In this document: positions 26,648 through 35,827 of the stretch, piece after piece
Layout: each line of letters starts with the position of its first letter
Position numbering within the stretch: the stretch's first letter is position 1
Assembly: GCA_013286835.1 (NCBI GenBank)
Contig: JABDEZ010000007.1
Coordinates: 1-49,233, forward strand
Reading direction: 5' to 3'
DNA length: 49,233 nucleotides
Origin: Bacteroidota bacterium
Lineage (GTDB): Bacteria; Bacteroidota; Bacteroidia; Chitinophagales; Chitinophagaceae
The notes under the pieces: model-generated
The model's database searches: none
What the model saw: only the letters and a program-made list of their open reading frames with translations
What the model was told of the DNA's origin: nothing
Translations under genes and position numbers: made by a program

Positions 26648-29263
26648 TTACATTTCTTTTTCTTCTTCGGGCATTACAAAAAAGCTAACAGTACGTATGG
26701 GGTTTATAAAACCAGCAAAACGCTTGCCGGGCTTTATTTGTGCACGCACCGTTTTCAGGAACGGGGAAAGGAAATGGTGTACCGTTTCTTTTTCCTGTGA
26801 AGTTAACTCCTGTTTTGCATACTTATTCTTTAAGTATGCGTTCATGAATACAGATAATGAGGTGCCAAATCGTGGATCGATAACTTGCCTTGCATATTGC
26901 ATAGGGGTTGCTAACCCTCTGTATATACCTGCCTGGTGCAGGTAGTAAGTTGCCGTCCTGTATCCCCAATATGCTTTTGCCCCATCATTCTTAGCGCTAT
27001 TGTATCTGCTTTTAAAATACAAGTATATTGTATATGGCAATGATAACATCAACAGTATAAGTGCACCAAATATGCCACCTGTTATCCAAAGTATGCGAGA
27101 TAACGGAACGGGTTTTTCCGCTTGTGCCACTGTTTTTTGTTCAGGTGGTTTGGCTACATCTTTAATTTTTAAGTATACCTCATCAATAGGGGCCGGGTTA
27201 GGGAACCTTTTTATTAATGAAGTGCCACTCTCGTTATCGCCTGGAACCATTTTTTTGAAAGCTTCGGCGTAAGACACCGCCGTGGCTTCTTCTCCCTTTT
27301 CAATAGTAGCCAGCGGCACATCAATGCTGTCGCGTCTTATTGCAGCTATTTTCAGATCCATATTCACGTCTATAGGCGCGGGTAGGTTATATTCCTTGTC
27401 TTGGAATACCAAATGTTTCACTTTCAGCACCATTGTTTTCCTGGCAGTATCTAATTCCTGGATGATACCATCGGCTGCCAGCCATGCTTTAGGTGGCTGG
27501 CTGGGTGGTGTACCGTCTGGTTTGGGGCTTTCCTGGGCATCGCTGTTACCAACAGTGGTGTCAAAGTCTAGCCAGCCATAACCGGGGAAGTAAACCTGCA
27601 CCCACGCATGTGCCTGGTTGGCGTAGTACCAGTACCAGCCTTTGTTCTTGGCGTCGCTGCGGTCCATAGTAAGAAAACCCACTGCTATACGTGATGGTAT
27701 GCCCAATGCCCGCAACATAAACAGGGTAGCGCCGGCATAGTAAGCACAGTAGCCCTTATGATTCTCGAACAGGAAGTACCTGAGCTTTGATGCACTGGGT
27801 ATATCTGGTACTCCGGGATTATCAGTATATTTATAAAGAGGGTCACCATTTTCGTCTTTAGAAAGGAAGTAGTCGCGAATGGCTATTACCTTGTCAACTG
27901 GGGTTATCGCTTTATCGGTCACTTTATGCGACAGATCAGCAATTTCCTTGAACTTAACATCAGATGGCATGTAGGTATAGTACTTCATGAACTTTGCGTC
28001 CATGCCTTTATAGTCTGTTACGTTCCGCAATACATTAAAACGCTGTTCCTGGAATTTCTTAATGCTGGGATCAATTGCATTATATACAAAGTAGGCGCTG
28101 TTGAGCAGCGATACATAACTTTTGGCCCTGAATGCGCTGGTGAACTCATCCCTGAAGTCTTTTTCAACAGTAACCGGCTGCACAAAGTACCCTACATTGG
28201 GTGCCAGGTAGGTGTTGTTTGATAGTTTTACGTTGTATATCTGCACTTCAACAACTTCCCGTAGTTTGTCGGCCATGCTGTTCTTTATAACCGTAGAGTC
28301 AGTTTTAGTAACAAACAATGGTATTTTAGAAACATCGGGAAGGAAAAGGTCGTTGGATGGTATGTTGGGATCGCGCTCAAACGTTTCGGTGAGTGTATCA
28401 AATTTAGTATAGTAAAACGCAGTAAGGTATAATGGATTAGGAACCTGTGTGCCCGGGAAGAAATGATCTATATGAGCGCAGAACAATAATTCATTAGTGC
28501 GTCCCATGCTGCCCCGTAACTGGGTTTCGTCGTTCAGGTCAAAACGACCATCTTTATTCTGGTGCAGCATGCCATTGCCCTGCTTGCCACTACCACCGTA
28601 ATTTGCAACAGTTTCCTTTATTTCTTTTTGCATTATGTAATACACACCACCCAGCAGAAGGGCAGCCAATATTGCAAATGCAACCAGCCTGCGGGTAAGA
28701 AACCACCAAAACCGTTGCGATTTGTCTTTATAACTATATATCTGTTCTGCGGTAAAAATGATGTAAATGGTAAACAGCAAGGCAGGGGAGAATGCCCGCA
28801 TAAGGGTATATACTGTGGTTACGTTGGCTTTGGCTATAAGTAGTATGCAGGAACTTAAAAGAGCTGCTGAGATGAATACAGAAAAATACCGGAGCCTGGT
28901 AAATCCCCAGCCGGTGAGCCATCCTGCAAGAAATAGCACCGCAAATACCTGGAATTGTACCGAGATGAAAAAAGTATCAAATTCACCTATGGCATACTTA
29001 TCCAACCCTTTGTAAACAACATATAAGCCAAAAAGCAATAACCCGAATGTGAGCGGAAAACGAAACCGGAATGAGTATAGTAAGGCAGATATGCCCATAC
29101 CTGCAGCAAGATAAATGGTTTGCTGTAGGGCCTGGTTTTGTAAAATAGTATAGTACTGATTGGCATTATATAGCAAAAAATAGCTGACCAATATAGTTGG
29201 TACTATCAGGAAGATCAATTTTGCCAGTAATTCATTTACCGGGGTAGCGCGCTGTATATTCAT
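26648..29263 (-). CDS. Membrane protein with periplasmic transglutaminase-like domain
   Basis: An 871-residue protein. An N-terminal bundle of about six transmembrane helices (residues about 10-205) precedes a long periplasmic part. A transglutaminase-like catalytic core lies around residues 490-580: HKGYCAYYAGATLFMLRALG with the catalytic Cys, HAWVQVYFPGYGW with His, and DFDTT with Asp. A further transmembrane helix near residue 720 is followed by a C-terminal cytoplasmic helical domain resembling DUF4129. This is the TgpA-like layout. The triad is intact, so activity as a cysteine protease or transglutaminase is plausible, but the substrate is unknown. It sits 73 bp upstream of the PBP1A gene on the same strand, a cell-wall-related neighbourhood. 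Confidence 0.88.
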   Translation of the reverse strand: MNIQRATPVNELLAKLIFLIVPTILVSYFLLYNANQYYTILQNQALQQTIYLAAGMGISALLYSFRFRFPLTFGLLLFGLYVVYKGLDKYAIGEFDTFFISVQFQVFAVLFLAGWLTGWGFTRLRYFSVFISAALLSSCILLIAKANVTTVYTLMRAFSPALLFTIYIIFTAEQIYSYKDKSQRFWWFLTRRLVAFAILAALLLGGVYYIMQKEIKETVANYGGSGKQGNGMLHQNKDGRFDLNDETQLRGSMGRTNELLFCAHIDHFFPGTQVPNPLYLTAFYYTKFDTLTETFERDPNIPSNDLFLPDVSKIPLFVTKTDSTVIKNSMADKLREVVEVQIYNVKLSNNTYLAPNVGYFVQPVTVEKDFRDEFTSAFRAKSYVSLLNSAYFVYNAIDPSIKKFQEQRFNVLRNVTDYKGMDAKFMKYYTYMPSDVKFKEIADLSHKVTDKAITPVDKVIAIRDYFLSKDENGDPLYKYTDNPGVPDIPSASKLRYFLFENHKGYCAYYAGATLFMLRALGIPSRIAVGFLTMDRSDAKNKGWYWYYANQAHAWVQVYFPGYGWLDFDTTVGNSDAQESPKPDGTPPSQPPKAWLAADGIIQELDTARKTMVLKVKHLVFQDKEYNLPAPIDVNMDLKIAAIRRDSIDVPLATIEKGEEATAVSYAEAFKKMVPGDNESGTSLIKRFPNPAPIDEVYLKIKDVAKPPEQKTVAQAEKPVPLSRILWITGGIFGALILLMLSLPYTIYLYFKSRYNSAKNDGAKAYWGYRTATYYLHQAGIYRGLATPMQYARQVIDPRFGTSLSVFMNAYLKNKYAKQELTSQEKETVHHFLSPFLKTVRAQIKPGKRFAGFINPIRTVSFFVMPEEEKEM

Positions 29264-29276
29264 AATTCCAGTCGCT

Positions 29277-29284
29277 CAAATGTA
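29277..29284 (-). promoter_or_regulatory. -7 box upstream of transglutaminase gene
   Basis: On the minus strand TACATTTG matches TAnnTTTG and ends 14 bp before the ATG at 29263. A T-rich TTTG at 29309-29312 is 24 bp upstream, slightly longer than the usual spacing. Confidence 0.45.
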
Positions 29285-29471
29285 GGCAATTCGCCATACA
29301 AACGATAGCAAAAAAGCCTTATAAAAACTTAATGTTTCTGATGGCTGGAAATGAAGATCTTTTTATCCTTCGGTGTATTTTAAATGCTATAATTGAATGT
29401 ATGTGGCTAATATGAATAGGCTAATATGTATTGGATTTTATGATAACGTAATGCATTATTAAGTAAAAACT

Positions 29472-29479
29472 TATCTTTG
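29472..29479 (+). promoter_or_regulatory. -7 box upstream of 3-hydroxyacyl-CoA dehydrogenase gene
   Basis: TATCTTTG matches TAnnTTTG and ends 24 bp before the ATG at 29503. No -33 TTG at normal spacing. The 240-bp region 29264-29502 holds only this box, the divergent one at 29277-29284 and a 10-bp direct repeat at 29405-29428. Confidence 0.45.
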
Positions 29480-29502
29480 GCACGTTTTAAAAAAATTATT
29501 TA

Positions 29503-30486
29503 ATGACACAACTGCAGGATAGTATGGTAAAAATTGAAAGTACCGGGGTAACACAAAATACCAAGGACATGTTGCAACAGTTAAAGACAGTAACCATAAT
29601 AGGTTCTGGTACTATGGGTAACGGGATTACCCATGTTTTTGCGCAAAGCGGCTTTAATGTGCACATGATGGATATTAACCAGGCTGCAATGGACAGAGCA
29701 CTGGTAACCATTGGTAAAAATATGGACCGCCAGGTATTGAAAGGTACCCTAACTGAAGAAGCTAAGCAGGCTGCACTGGCACGCATCACTACATATACTG
29801 ATATGGTAGAAGCTGTGAAGAATGCTGACATCGTGGTTGAGGCAGCAACAGAGAACATTGATCTTAAAGTGAAAATATTCCTGGAGCTCGATAAACTATG
29901 CCCTGCACATACTATACTGGCTACCAATACATCATCTATTTCCATCACCCGGATCGCTTCGCATACAAAACGTCCGGGCAAGGTGATAGGCATGCACTTC
30001 ATGAATCAGGTTCCGGTAATGAAGCTTATAGAAATAATAAATGGTTATGCCACAGAAACTGAAGTAACCAATACTATTTTCCACTTGTCACAATACTTGG
30101 GTAAGGTGCCATGTATTGTTAATGATTATCCTGGCTTTATATCCAACCGTATATTAATGCCGTTGATAAACGAGGCGATCCTTTCTTTGCAGGAAGGTGT
30201 TGCCGGTGTTACTGAGATAGACACTATAATGAAGCTGGGTATGGCACATCCTATGGGGCCTTTGCAGCTTGCAGACTTTATAGGTCTCGATACTTGCTAC
30301 TCTATAATGAATGTACTGCACATGGGTTTTGGCGCTACAAAGTATGCGCCCGCAACATTGCTGGCCAATATGGTACAGGCAGGTTTTTATGGTGTAAAGT
30401 CTGGTGAGGGTTTTTATAAATATACACCTGGTAGCAAAGACATGGTGGTGAGTGAGCGCTTCCAGAATAAGAGCTGGAAAATATAG
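29503..30486 (+). CDS. 3-hydroxyacyl-CoA dehydrogenase (3-hydroxybutyryl-CoA dehydrogenase type)
   Basis: A 327-residue NAD(P)-dependent dehydrogenase acting on 3-hydroxyacyl-CoA in fatty-acid degradation or butyrate-type metabolism. The Rossmann motif IIGSGTMGNGI lies about residues 35-45, and VEAATENIDLK and TNTSSISITRIA follow. The catalytic His is in GMHFMNQVPVMKLIEI, where the usual Asn-Pro is Asn-Gln. The C-terminal 3HCDH domain has the conserved GFISNRILMPLINEA and HPMGPLQLADFIGLD. The N-terminus has about 25 extra residues before the Rossmann fold if the first ATG is used; ATG 29569 would remove them. A strong terminator follows (30516-30551). Confidence 0.93.
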   Translation: MTQLQDSMVKIESTGVTQNTKDMLQQLKTVTIIGSGTMGNGITHVFAQSGFNVHMMDINQAAMDRALVTIGKNMDRQVLKGTLTEEAKQAALARITTYTDMVEAVKNADIVVEAATENIDLKVKIFLELDKLCPAHTILATNTSSISITRIASHTKRPGKVIGMHFMNQVPVMKLIEIINGYATETEVTNTIFHLSQYLGKVPCIVNDYPGFISNRILMPLINEAILSLQEGVAGVTEIDTIMKLGMAHPMGPLQLADFIGLDTCYSIMNVLHMGFGATKYAPATLLANMVQAGFYGVKSGEGFYKYTPGSKDMVVSERFQNKSWKI

Positions 30487-30515
30487 TATTTATAATTGAT
30501 TTTAATGTCTATTTG

Positions 30516-30551
30516 AACCGTCTTTTACTCCTTGTAAAAGACGGTTTTTTT
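30516..30551 (+). terminator. Intrinsic terminator after 3-hydroxyacyl-CoA dehydrogenase gene
   Basis: AACCGTCTTTTAC (30516-30528) and GTAAAAGACGGTT (30534-30546) form a perfect 13-bp stem with a 5-nt loop, and the T-run extends to 30551. Confidence 0.92.
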
Positions 30552-30635
30552 GTTGCCCGTAAGCAACTAAAAAATAATGTTAACGTTGCCATCAGATCAC
30601 AGAATTTACCATTACTTTACCTTAAATAACCAACC

Positions 30636-31277
30636 ATGAAAAAGATAGGAATTATAGGTTCGGGCATTGTAGCCCAAACATTGGGCAGTGGTTTTCTGGC
30701 TAAAGGCCATGAGGTAATGTTGGGTAGCAGGGATGTAAATAAACTGGATGCCTGGAAAGAAAAAAACGTAAATGGTAAGACTGGTACTTTTGAAGAGGCA
30801 GCAGTGTTTGGGGATACCATTGTACTTTCTGTAAAAGGTCTTGCGGCGTCAGAAGCCATAGAACAGGCAGGAGTACAAAATTTTAATGGTAAAACAGTTA
30901 TAGATACTACCAACCCAGCTGCAGATGCACCACCCGAAAATGGTGTACTGAAATTTTTTACCACTCTGGACGAATCTCTTATGGAGCAGTTGCAGGAGCG
31001 TTTTCCTGCTGCACACTTTGTAAAGGCGTTTAATAGTGTGGGCAATACGTACATGGTAAACCCTGCGTTTGCAGAAAAGCCCAGCATGTTCATTTGCGGT
31101 AATAATGACACTGCTAAAAAAGAGGTATCTGATATACTTGTTGGTTTTGGATGGGAAGTTGAAGATATGGGCAAGGTAGAAGCATCACGTGCCATAGAGC
31201 CGCTTGGCATGCTTTGGTGTATTCCTGGCATGCTCAACAATAAATGGAATCATGCATTCAGGCTTATAAAAGCGTAA
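30636..31277 (+). CDS. NADPH-dependent F420 reductase-like oxidoreductase
   Basis: A 213-residue single-domain Rossmann protein of the NADP oxidoreductase, F420-dependent (FNO)/YafB-like group. The start MKKIGIIGSGIVAQTLGSGF carries the GxGxxxxxxG cofactor motif, and GSRD after beta-2 suggests NADPH. VIDTTNP and FVKAFNSVGNTYMVNP follow the family pattern. Bacteria with this protein usually lack F420, so the true electron partner is unknown. It stands alone between two terminators (30516-30551 and 31312-31343). Confidence 0.85.
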   Translation: MKKIGIIGSGIVAQTLGSGFLAKGHEVMLGSRDVNKLDAWKEKNVNGKTGTFEEAAVFGDTIVLSVKGLAASEAIEQAGVQNFNGKTVIDTTNPAADAPPENGVLKFFTTLDESLMEQLQERFPAAHFVKAFNSVGNTYMVNPAFAEKPSMFICGNNDTAKKEVSDILVGFGWEVEDMGKVEASRAIEPLGMLWCIPGMLNNKWNHAFRLIKA

Positions 31278-31311
31278 AAAGACATTGTAGAATAAACATT
31301 TTTTATTTTTC

Positions 31312-31343
31312 ACCTCCAATGCACTTGTTATTGGAGGTTTTTT
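31312..31343 (+). terminator. Intrinsic terminator after F420-reductase-like gene
   Basis: ACCTCCAAT (31312-31320) and ATTGGAGGT (31330-31338) form a perfect 9-bp stem around a 9-nt loop, followed by a T-rich tract (31338-31343 and TTTT beyond). It ends 12 bp before the next start codon at 31356. Confidence 0.88.
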
Positions 31344-31355
31344 AATTTTACAGCT

Positions 31356-32141
31356 ATGGAACCAATAATCACCCTGCGGCACTTGAGTAAAAACTATGGT
31401 GAAAAACAAGTGTTGAAAGATATAAACCTTGATATTTACCCTGGTCAGATAATAGGCTATATAGGGCCCAATGGCGCGGGTAAATCAACTACGGTAAAAA
31501 TATTGGCAGGGATCATTCAAGATTATACCGGCGATGTAACCATAGGCGGGATGGACCTGCGGAAGAATGTGATGGAAGTGAAAAAAATGACTGGTTACAT
31601 ACCCGAACTGGCAGAGTTATATGACCTGCTTACTGCACGGGAGTATCTTTCGTTTATTGGTAAGCTATATCATTTATCCGATAGTGTAATAGAAGAACGA
31701 TCCAGGAGAATGCTGGATTCGTTTGGCTTGCTGGGCAATATAGACCAGCGTATGGATAGTTTTTCGAAGGGTATGCGGCAGAAGGTGTTGCTGACTTCCG
31801 GGTTATTACATAATCCTTCTATAGTTATATTGGACGAGCCTTTGTCTGGCCTGGATGCCAATACAGTTATCATGGTGAAGGAATTGCTGCAGGTATTAAA
31901 GCAGGAAGGCAAAACCATATTTTATTCATCTCATATGATGGATGTGGTAGAAAAGGTGTCCGATCGTATTGTACTGATAGACAAAGGCACAATAGTAGCC
32001 AATGGCACAATAGATGAGTTACGGCAGAATAGCAATGACTCCCTGGAGCAGATATTCTCTAAACTTACCGCAGGCGAAGGGTATAGCCATAGAGCCGATG
32101 ATTTTGCCTCAGCACTTAACGATACTCAACCCGGTAAATAG
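31356..32141 (+). CDS. ABC transporter ATP-binding protein
   Basis: A 261-residue ABC-2-type ATPase. Walker A is GPNGAGKST near residues 37-45, the Q-loop region is GYIPELAEL (Glu in place of Gln, as in NatA/CcmA-like members), the signature is FSKGMRQKV, Walker B is IVILDEPLSGLD, and the H-loop is FYSSHMMDV. About 40 residues follow the core. The next gene, 8 bp later, encodes a large membrane protein that is the likely permease partner, so the pair forms an exporter of unknown substrate. Confidence 0.93.
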   Translation: MEPIITLRHLSKNYGEKQVLKDINLDIYPGQIIGYIGPNGAGKSTTVKILAGIIQDYTGDVTIGGMDLRKNVMEVKKMTGYIPELAELYDLLTAREYLSFIGKLYHLSDSVIEERSRRMLDSFGLLGNIDQRMDSFSKGMRQKVLLTSGLLHNPSIVILDEPLSGLDANTVIMVKELLQVLKQEGKTIFYSSHMMDVVEKVSDRIVLIDKGTIVANGTIDELRQNSNDSLEQIFSKLTAGEGYSHRADDFASALNDTQPGK

Positions 32142-32149
32142 CATTGACC

Positions 32150-33856
32150 ATGAATAAGATATTCTTAAAACTGGTGATGCTGCCATCGGGGCTTTGGCGC
32201 AGTATGGGGGCTGATACAGAACAATTAGCTGCTATACTAGATATACGTTTGAAGCTGGATAATCGTAAGCCTATACCGTTTGGCAGGCAACGTACTCAAA
32301 AAAAAGAACGTAATAATTCGGTGTGGCTCAATATGTTCATAGCCGCATTAACAGGGCTGGTATATATTTTTACACTGGCAACCATTAAGGATCGCATCTT
32401 CGGGCTTACCCTTTCGTTCTCTTTCTTTTTATTCATGCTTACATTCATGCTGATTACCGATTTCAGCAACGTGCTTTTTGATACCCGTGATAAATATATC
32501 ATAGTTCCCAGGCCGGTGAGTGATATTACGATAATATTGTCCAGGTTGCTGCATGTGTTCATTTACCTGTTTCGCATCATACTGCCCATGTCATTGCCCA
32601 TGTGGATAACGCTTGGCGTTATGGACGGTTGGAAGTCCGCGCTTCTATTCCCTTTACCACTCATATTATTGGCGTGTATTGCCATTTTCCTGGTCAACTG
32701 TACTTACTTGCTATTGCTAAAGCTGGCAAAGCCAGAGCGTTTTAAAGATATTATCAATTATTTCCAGATAGCATTTTCCATAGTGCTGTTTGCTTCGGGC
32801 TACCTCATGCGTGGCATGCTCAACACCAGCGGCAATATAGAAGACCTAGTTAACCTTGATATCAGTAAACATAGCTGGGTAAGGTTTACACCACCATACT
32901 GGCTGGCTTCCTTTTGGTCTTTGCTGGGTTTTCCCGTTAACCTGGCTGGCACCCAATGGTCCTTTATATTGGCAATAGCGCTTCCTTTGCTCTGTTTGTG
33001 GCTTTTGGTAAAGTATCTGTCACCACAATTTGCCCGGGCTATTGGTGGTATAGACACAGTAGCTGCAGCTGAATATGCACCTGCTGCACAAACAAAAGCA
33101 ACCGGTGGAAAGTTCTATCAAAAACTGGCCAACCTGATGAATAAAGATGAGGTTGCCAAGGCAGGTTTTGTTATTACCTGGTTGCAGACTTCCCGCTCAA
33201 GATCTTTTAAAATGAAAGTGTACCCGTTTTTTGCGTACATGCCCATTTACTTTGTTTTTCTGCTTACTTCAGAAAAGCATATGTCTTTTAAAGATGCCTG
33301 GGATAAGGCGACATCTCCCGATAATCCCAGCTACCTCCTACTGTTATATTTATCATCTTTCATGCTCATAAGGGTGCTAAACTATCTTACCATATCAGAT
33401 CAGTATAAGTCGGCCTGGGTGTATTATGCTACTCCTGTTGTTATTCCGGGCAGGGTTATGTCAGGCGCGTTTAAGGCAATGTGGGTAAAGTTCTTCCTGC
33501 CGTTATTTATTCTATTCGCCGTATTTATTGTTTCGGTATGGGGTTGGCCTGCCATTGCCGATGTAATACTTGCCCTTATAAATGTAACATTGTTTGCCGC
33601 CTGCATGATGAGGGTAAGCTTTAGGGACCTTCCGTTTTCTATGCAGGAGCAAATGAACCAGGGCGGTAATCGTTTTCTTAAATCTTTTATAGCCATGGCA
33701 ATACCTTCGGCCTTGGGTTTTGGCCATTACCTGGCTATAAATATTCTTTGGCTGAAATTGTTATTTATGGTACTTTCCGCAATCCTGCTCTGGCTGGTAT
33801 GGGATAGCTATGCAAATACAACATGGGATGCCGTGCGAAAAACAGAACTTGAATGA
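32150..33856 (+). CDS. Multi-pass membrane protein, probable ABC permease
   Basis: A 568-residue integral membrane protein with roughly 12 hydrophobic helices, grouped in two halves separated by a soluble loop (about residues 300-345). It does not show a motif I can name. The helix content, gene order directly after an ABC-2-type ATPase and 8-bp spacing support a permease role. Start is ATG 32150 rather than TTG 32144. Its stop overlaps the following aminopeptidase start by 4 nt (ATGA), so the three genes are likely one operon. Confidence 0.75.
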   Translation: MNKIFLKLVMLPSGLWRSMGADTEQLAAILDIRLKLDNRKPIPFGRQRTQKKERNNSVWLNMFIAALTGLVYIFTLATIKDRIFGLTLSFSFFLFMLTFMLITDFSNVLFDTRDKYIIVPRPVSDITIILSRLLHVFIYLFRIILPMSLPMWITLGVMDGWKSALLFPLPLILLACIAIFLVNCTYLLLLKLAKPERFKDIINYFQIAFSIVLFASGYLMRGMLNTSGNIEDLVNLDISKHSWVRFTPPYWLASFWSLLGFPVNLAGTQWSFILAIALPLLCLWLLVKYLSPQFARAIGGIDTVAAAEYAPAAQTKATGGKFYQKLANLMNKDEVAKAGFVITWLQTSRSRSFKMKVYPFFAYMPIYFVFLLTSEKHMSFKDAWDKATSPDNPSYLLLLYLSSFMLIRVLNYLTISDQYKSAWVYYATPVVIPGRVMSGAFKAMWVKFFLPLFILFAVFIVSVWGWPAIADVILALINVTLFAACMMRVSFRDLPFSMQEQMNQGGNRFLKSFIAMAIPSALGFGHYLAINILWLKLLFMVLSAILLWLVWDSYANTTWDAVRKTELE

Positions 33857-35730
33857 TCTTTATGAATAAGTATATATGCGTAGCGTTGCTGTCTTTTGCT
33901 CTGTCGAGCGCTTGTAAAAATGCAACTACGTCCACTGCCATTATTGCTCCCGTTACTGATACGGTTGAAAAGGATATGCACACCCTGTCTAATGCAGACA
34001 GCATAACGCTGAAGCATCTTGATATGGATATAAAGGTAGATTTTGACCAGAAAAAAATATCTGGGAAAGCTACATGGACAATAGACAACAGCAACAAGCT
34101 GAACAACCTGAAACTGGATACCTATGACCTTACTATAGACAGCGTATTTGTGAATGGTAAAAAAGTAAATGCTATACTGGACAGCCCTATAAAATATATG
34201 GGCAGTGCCCTAAACATACCTGTTGAAGTAGGAAGCACAGAAGTAACCATATTTTATAAAACAGGTAAGAATGCCACGGCCCTTCAGTGGCTTGATCCAC
34301 AACAAACCCATGACAAAAAATACCCATTCTTATATACGCAGTCTGAATCTGTTTATGCACGAAGTTGGTTGCCATGTGCCGATGGCCCCGGCATTCGCTA
34401 TACTTATACTGCACGTGTGTCTGTACCTAAGGGGGCTCTTGCTTTAATGAGCGCAGAAAATCCGCAACAGGTAAATGATAGCGGTATTTATCACTTTAAG
34501 ATGGATTTGCCTATACCTGCATACCTTATGGCCCTGGCTGTTGGGCATATAGATTTTAAGGCTATCGACAGCCGTACAGGTGTATATGCAGAGCCTGGAA
34601 TGATAGACAAAGCACGCTATGAATTTGATGGTGTAGGAAAGATGGTGAACGCGGCAGAGAAACTCTACGGACCTTACAGATGGGGGAGATATGATATGCT
34701 GGTACTGCCTCCGGGCTTCCCTATAGGTGGTATGGAAAACCCGCGTCTTACGTTCTGTACACCTACCATTATAGCAGGTGACCGTAGCCTTGTGAGCCTT
34801 ATAGCCCATGAGTTGGCTCATAGCTGGAGCGGCAACCTGGTAACCAATGCCACATGGAACGACTTTTGGCTGAATGAGGGTTTTACTGACTATTTCGAGC
34901 GTCGCATAATGGAGTCTATAGAAGGTAAGGATTATGCAGATATGCTGTGGGAGCTGGGCTACCAGGATCTGGTTACCAATGTGAACGAATTAGGGAAGGA
35001 TAACAAGGATACATGGTTGAAAATAAATCTGGATGGCCGCGATGCTGATGATGGGTTCTCTGATATACCTTACGAAAAGGGGAGTCATTTCTTAAAACTT
35101 ATAGAAATAAATGTAGGTCGGGAAAAGTTTGACGCATTTTTGAAAAAGTACTTTGATGAACATGCTTTTAAAACTATAAATACAGAGAATTTCCTCAGCT
35201 ATTTAAATGCTAATCTTATAAAAGGAGACAGTGCACTTGCTAAAAAATTAGACATCAATGCATGGGTATATGGTCCGGGCATACCTGCCAATTGTCCGCG
35301 GGCAGGCTATGTACGGTTTGCAAAAGTAGATGCACAAAACGGAAAGTTTTTGAACGGCACACCACCTGCACAATTGGATACAACAGGGTGGAGCAGTAAC
35401 GAGTGGCAACAATTTTTGCGCAAAATGCCGGACAGCATTACCAGCCAGCAAATGAAACAATTGGATGGAACATTCCACTTCACCCAAACCGGCAACAGCG
35501 AGATAGCTGACTTGTGGTTTGTTATGGCTATACATGCAGGTTATGAGCCAGCCTACACTGCTATGGAGCAGTTCCTGGGTAGTGTAGGCCGTCGCAAATT
35601 TATAGAACCATTATATGCAGCTATGATGAAAACGCCTAAAGGAAAGGAAATGGCAAAAAGACTGTATGCCAAATACCGCATGAATTATCATCCACTGGCT
35701 CAGGCATCTTTGGATAAGGAGATAAAGTAA
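33853..35730 (+). CDS. M1-family metallo-aminopeptidase lipoprotein (leukotriene A4 hydrolase-like)
   Basis: A 625-residue zinc aminopeptidase. A lipoprotein signal is visible (lipobox ending in Cys21), so it is exported and anchored. The substrate motif GGMEN is at residues 292-296. The zinc site is HELAH (His319, Glu320, His323) with third ligand Glu342 in NEGF. A C-terminal helical domain of about 150 residues matches the leukotriene-A4-hydrolase-type C-domain. All catalytic residues are present. The start ATG overlaps the preceding permease stop; an internal ATG at 33862 is equally possible. A bidirectional terminator follows at 35770-35807. Confidence 0.94.
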   Translation: MIFMNKYICVALLSFALSSACKNATTSTAIIAPVTDTVEKDMHTLSNADSITLKHLDMDIKVDFDQKKISGKATWTIDNSNKLNNLKLDTYDLTIDSVFVNGKKVNAILDSPIKYMGSALNIPVEVGSTEVTIFYKTGKNATALQWLDPQQTHDKKYPFLYTQSESVYARSWLPCADGPGIRYTYTARVSVPKGALALMSAENPQQVNDSGIYHFKMDLPIPAYLMALAVGHIDFKAIDSRTGVYAEPGMIDKARYEFDGVGKMVNAAEKLYGPYRWGRYDMLVLPPGFPIGGMENPRLTFCTPTIIAGDRSLVSLIAHELAHSWSGNLVTNATWNDFWLNEGFTDYFERRIMESIEGKDYADMLWELGYQDLVTNVNELGKDNKDTWLKINLDGRDADDGFSDIPYEKGSHFLKLIEINVGREKFDAFLKKYFDEHAFKTINTENFLSYLNANLIKGDSALAKKLDINAWVYGPGIPANCPRAGYVRFAKVDAQNGKFLNGTPPAQLDTTGWSSNEWQQFLRKMPDSITSQQMKQLDGTFHFTQTGNSEIADLWFVMAIHAGYEPAYTAMEQFLGSVGRRKFIEPLYAAMMKTPKGKEMAKRLYAKYRMNYHPLAQASLDKEIK

Positions 35731-35769
35731 TTTAAATAGAAGGCTTTCCTCGCAGTCTGTTATATAATT

Positions 35770-35807
35770 AAAAAATGAGCCTCTTTCCCAAAAGAGGCTC
35801 ATTTTTT
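35770..35807. terminator. Bidirectional intrinsic terminator
   Basis: Positions 35770-35786 (AAAAAATGAGCCTCTTT) and 35791-35807 are perfect 17-bp inverted repeats around a 4-nt loop. A-run and T-run flank the GC core, so it can stop transcription from both sides. It lies between the convergent aminopeptidase and isochorismatase-like genes. Confidence 0.95.
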
Positions 35808-35827
35808 ATGAATGATTCATAACGCTT

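Noticed and set aside
29341-29415. 24-codon ORF in the gap before the 3-hydroxyacyl-CoA dehydrogenase gene
   Set aside because: No ribosome-binding context, no promoter, and no recognisable character; expected by chance.
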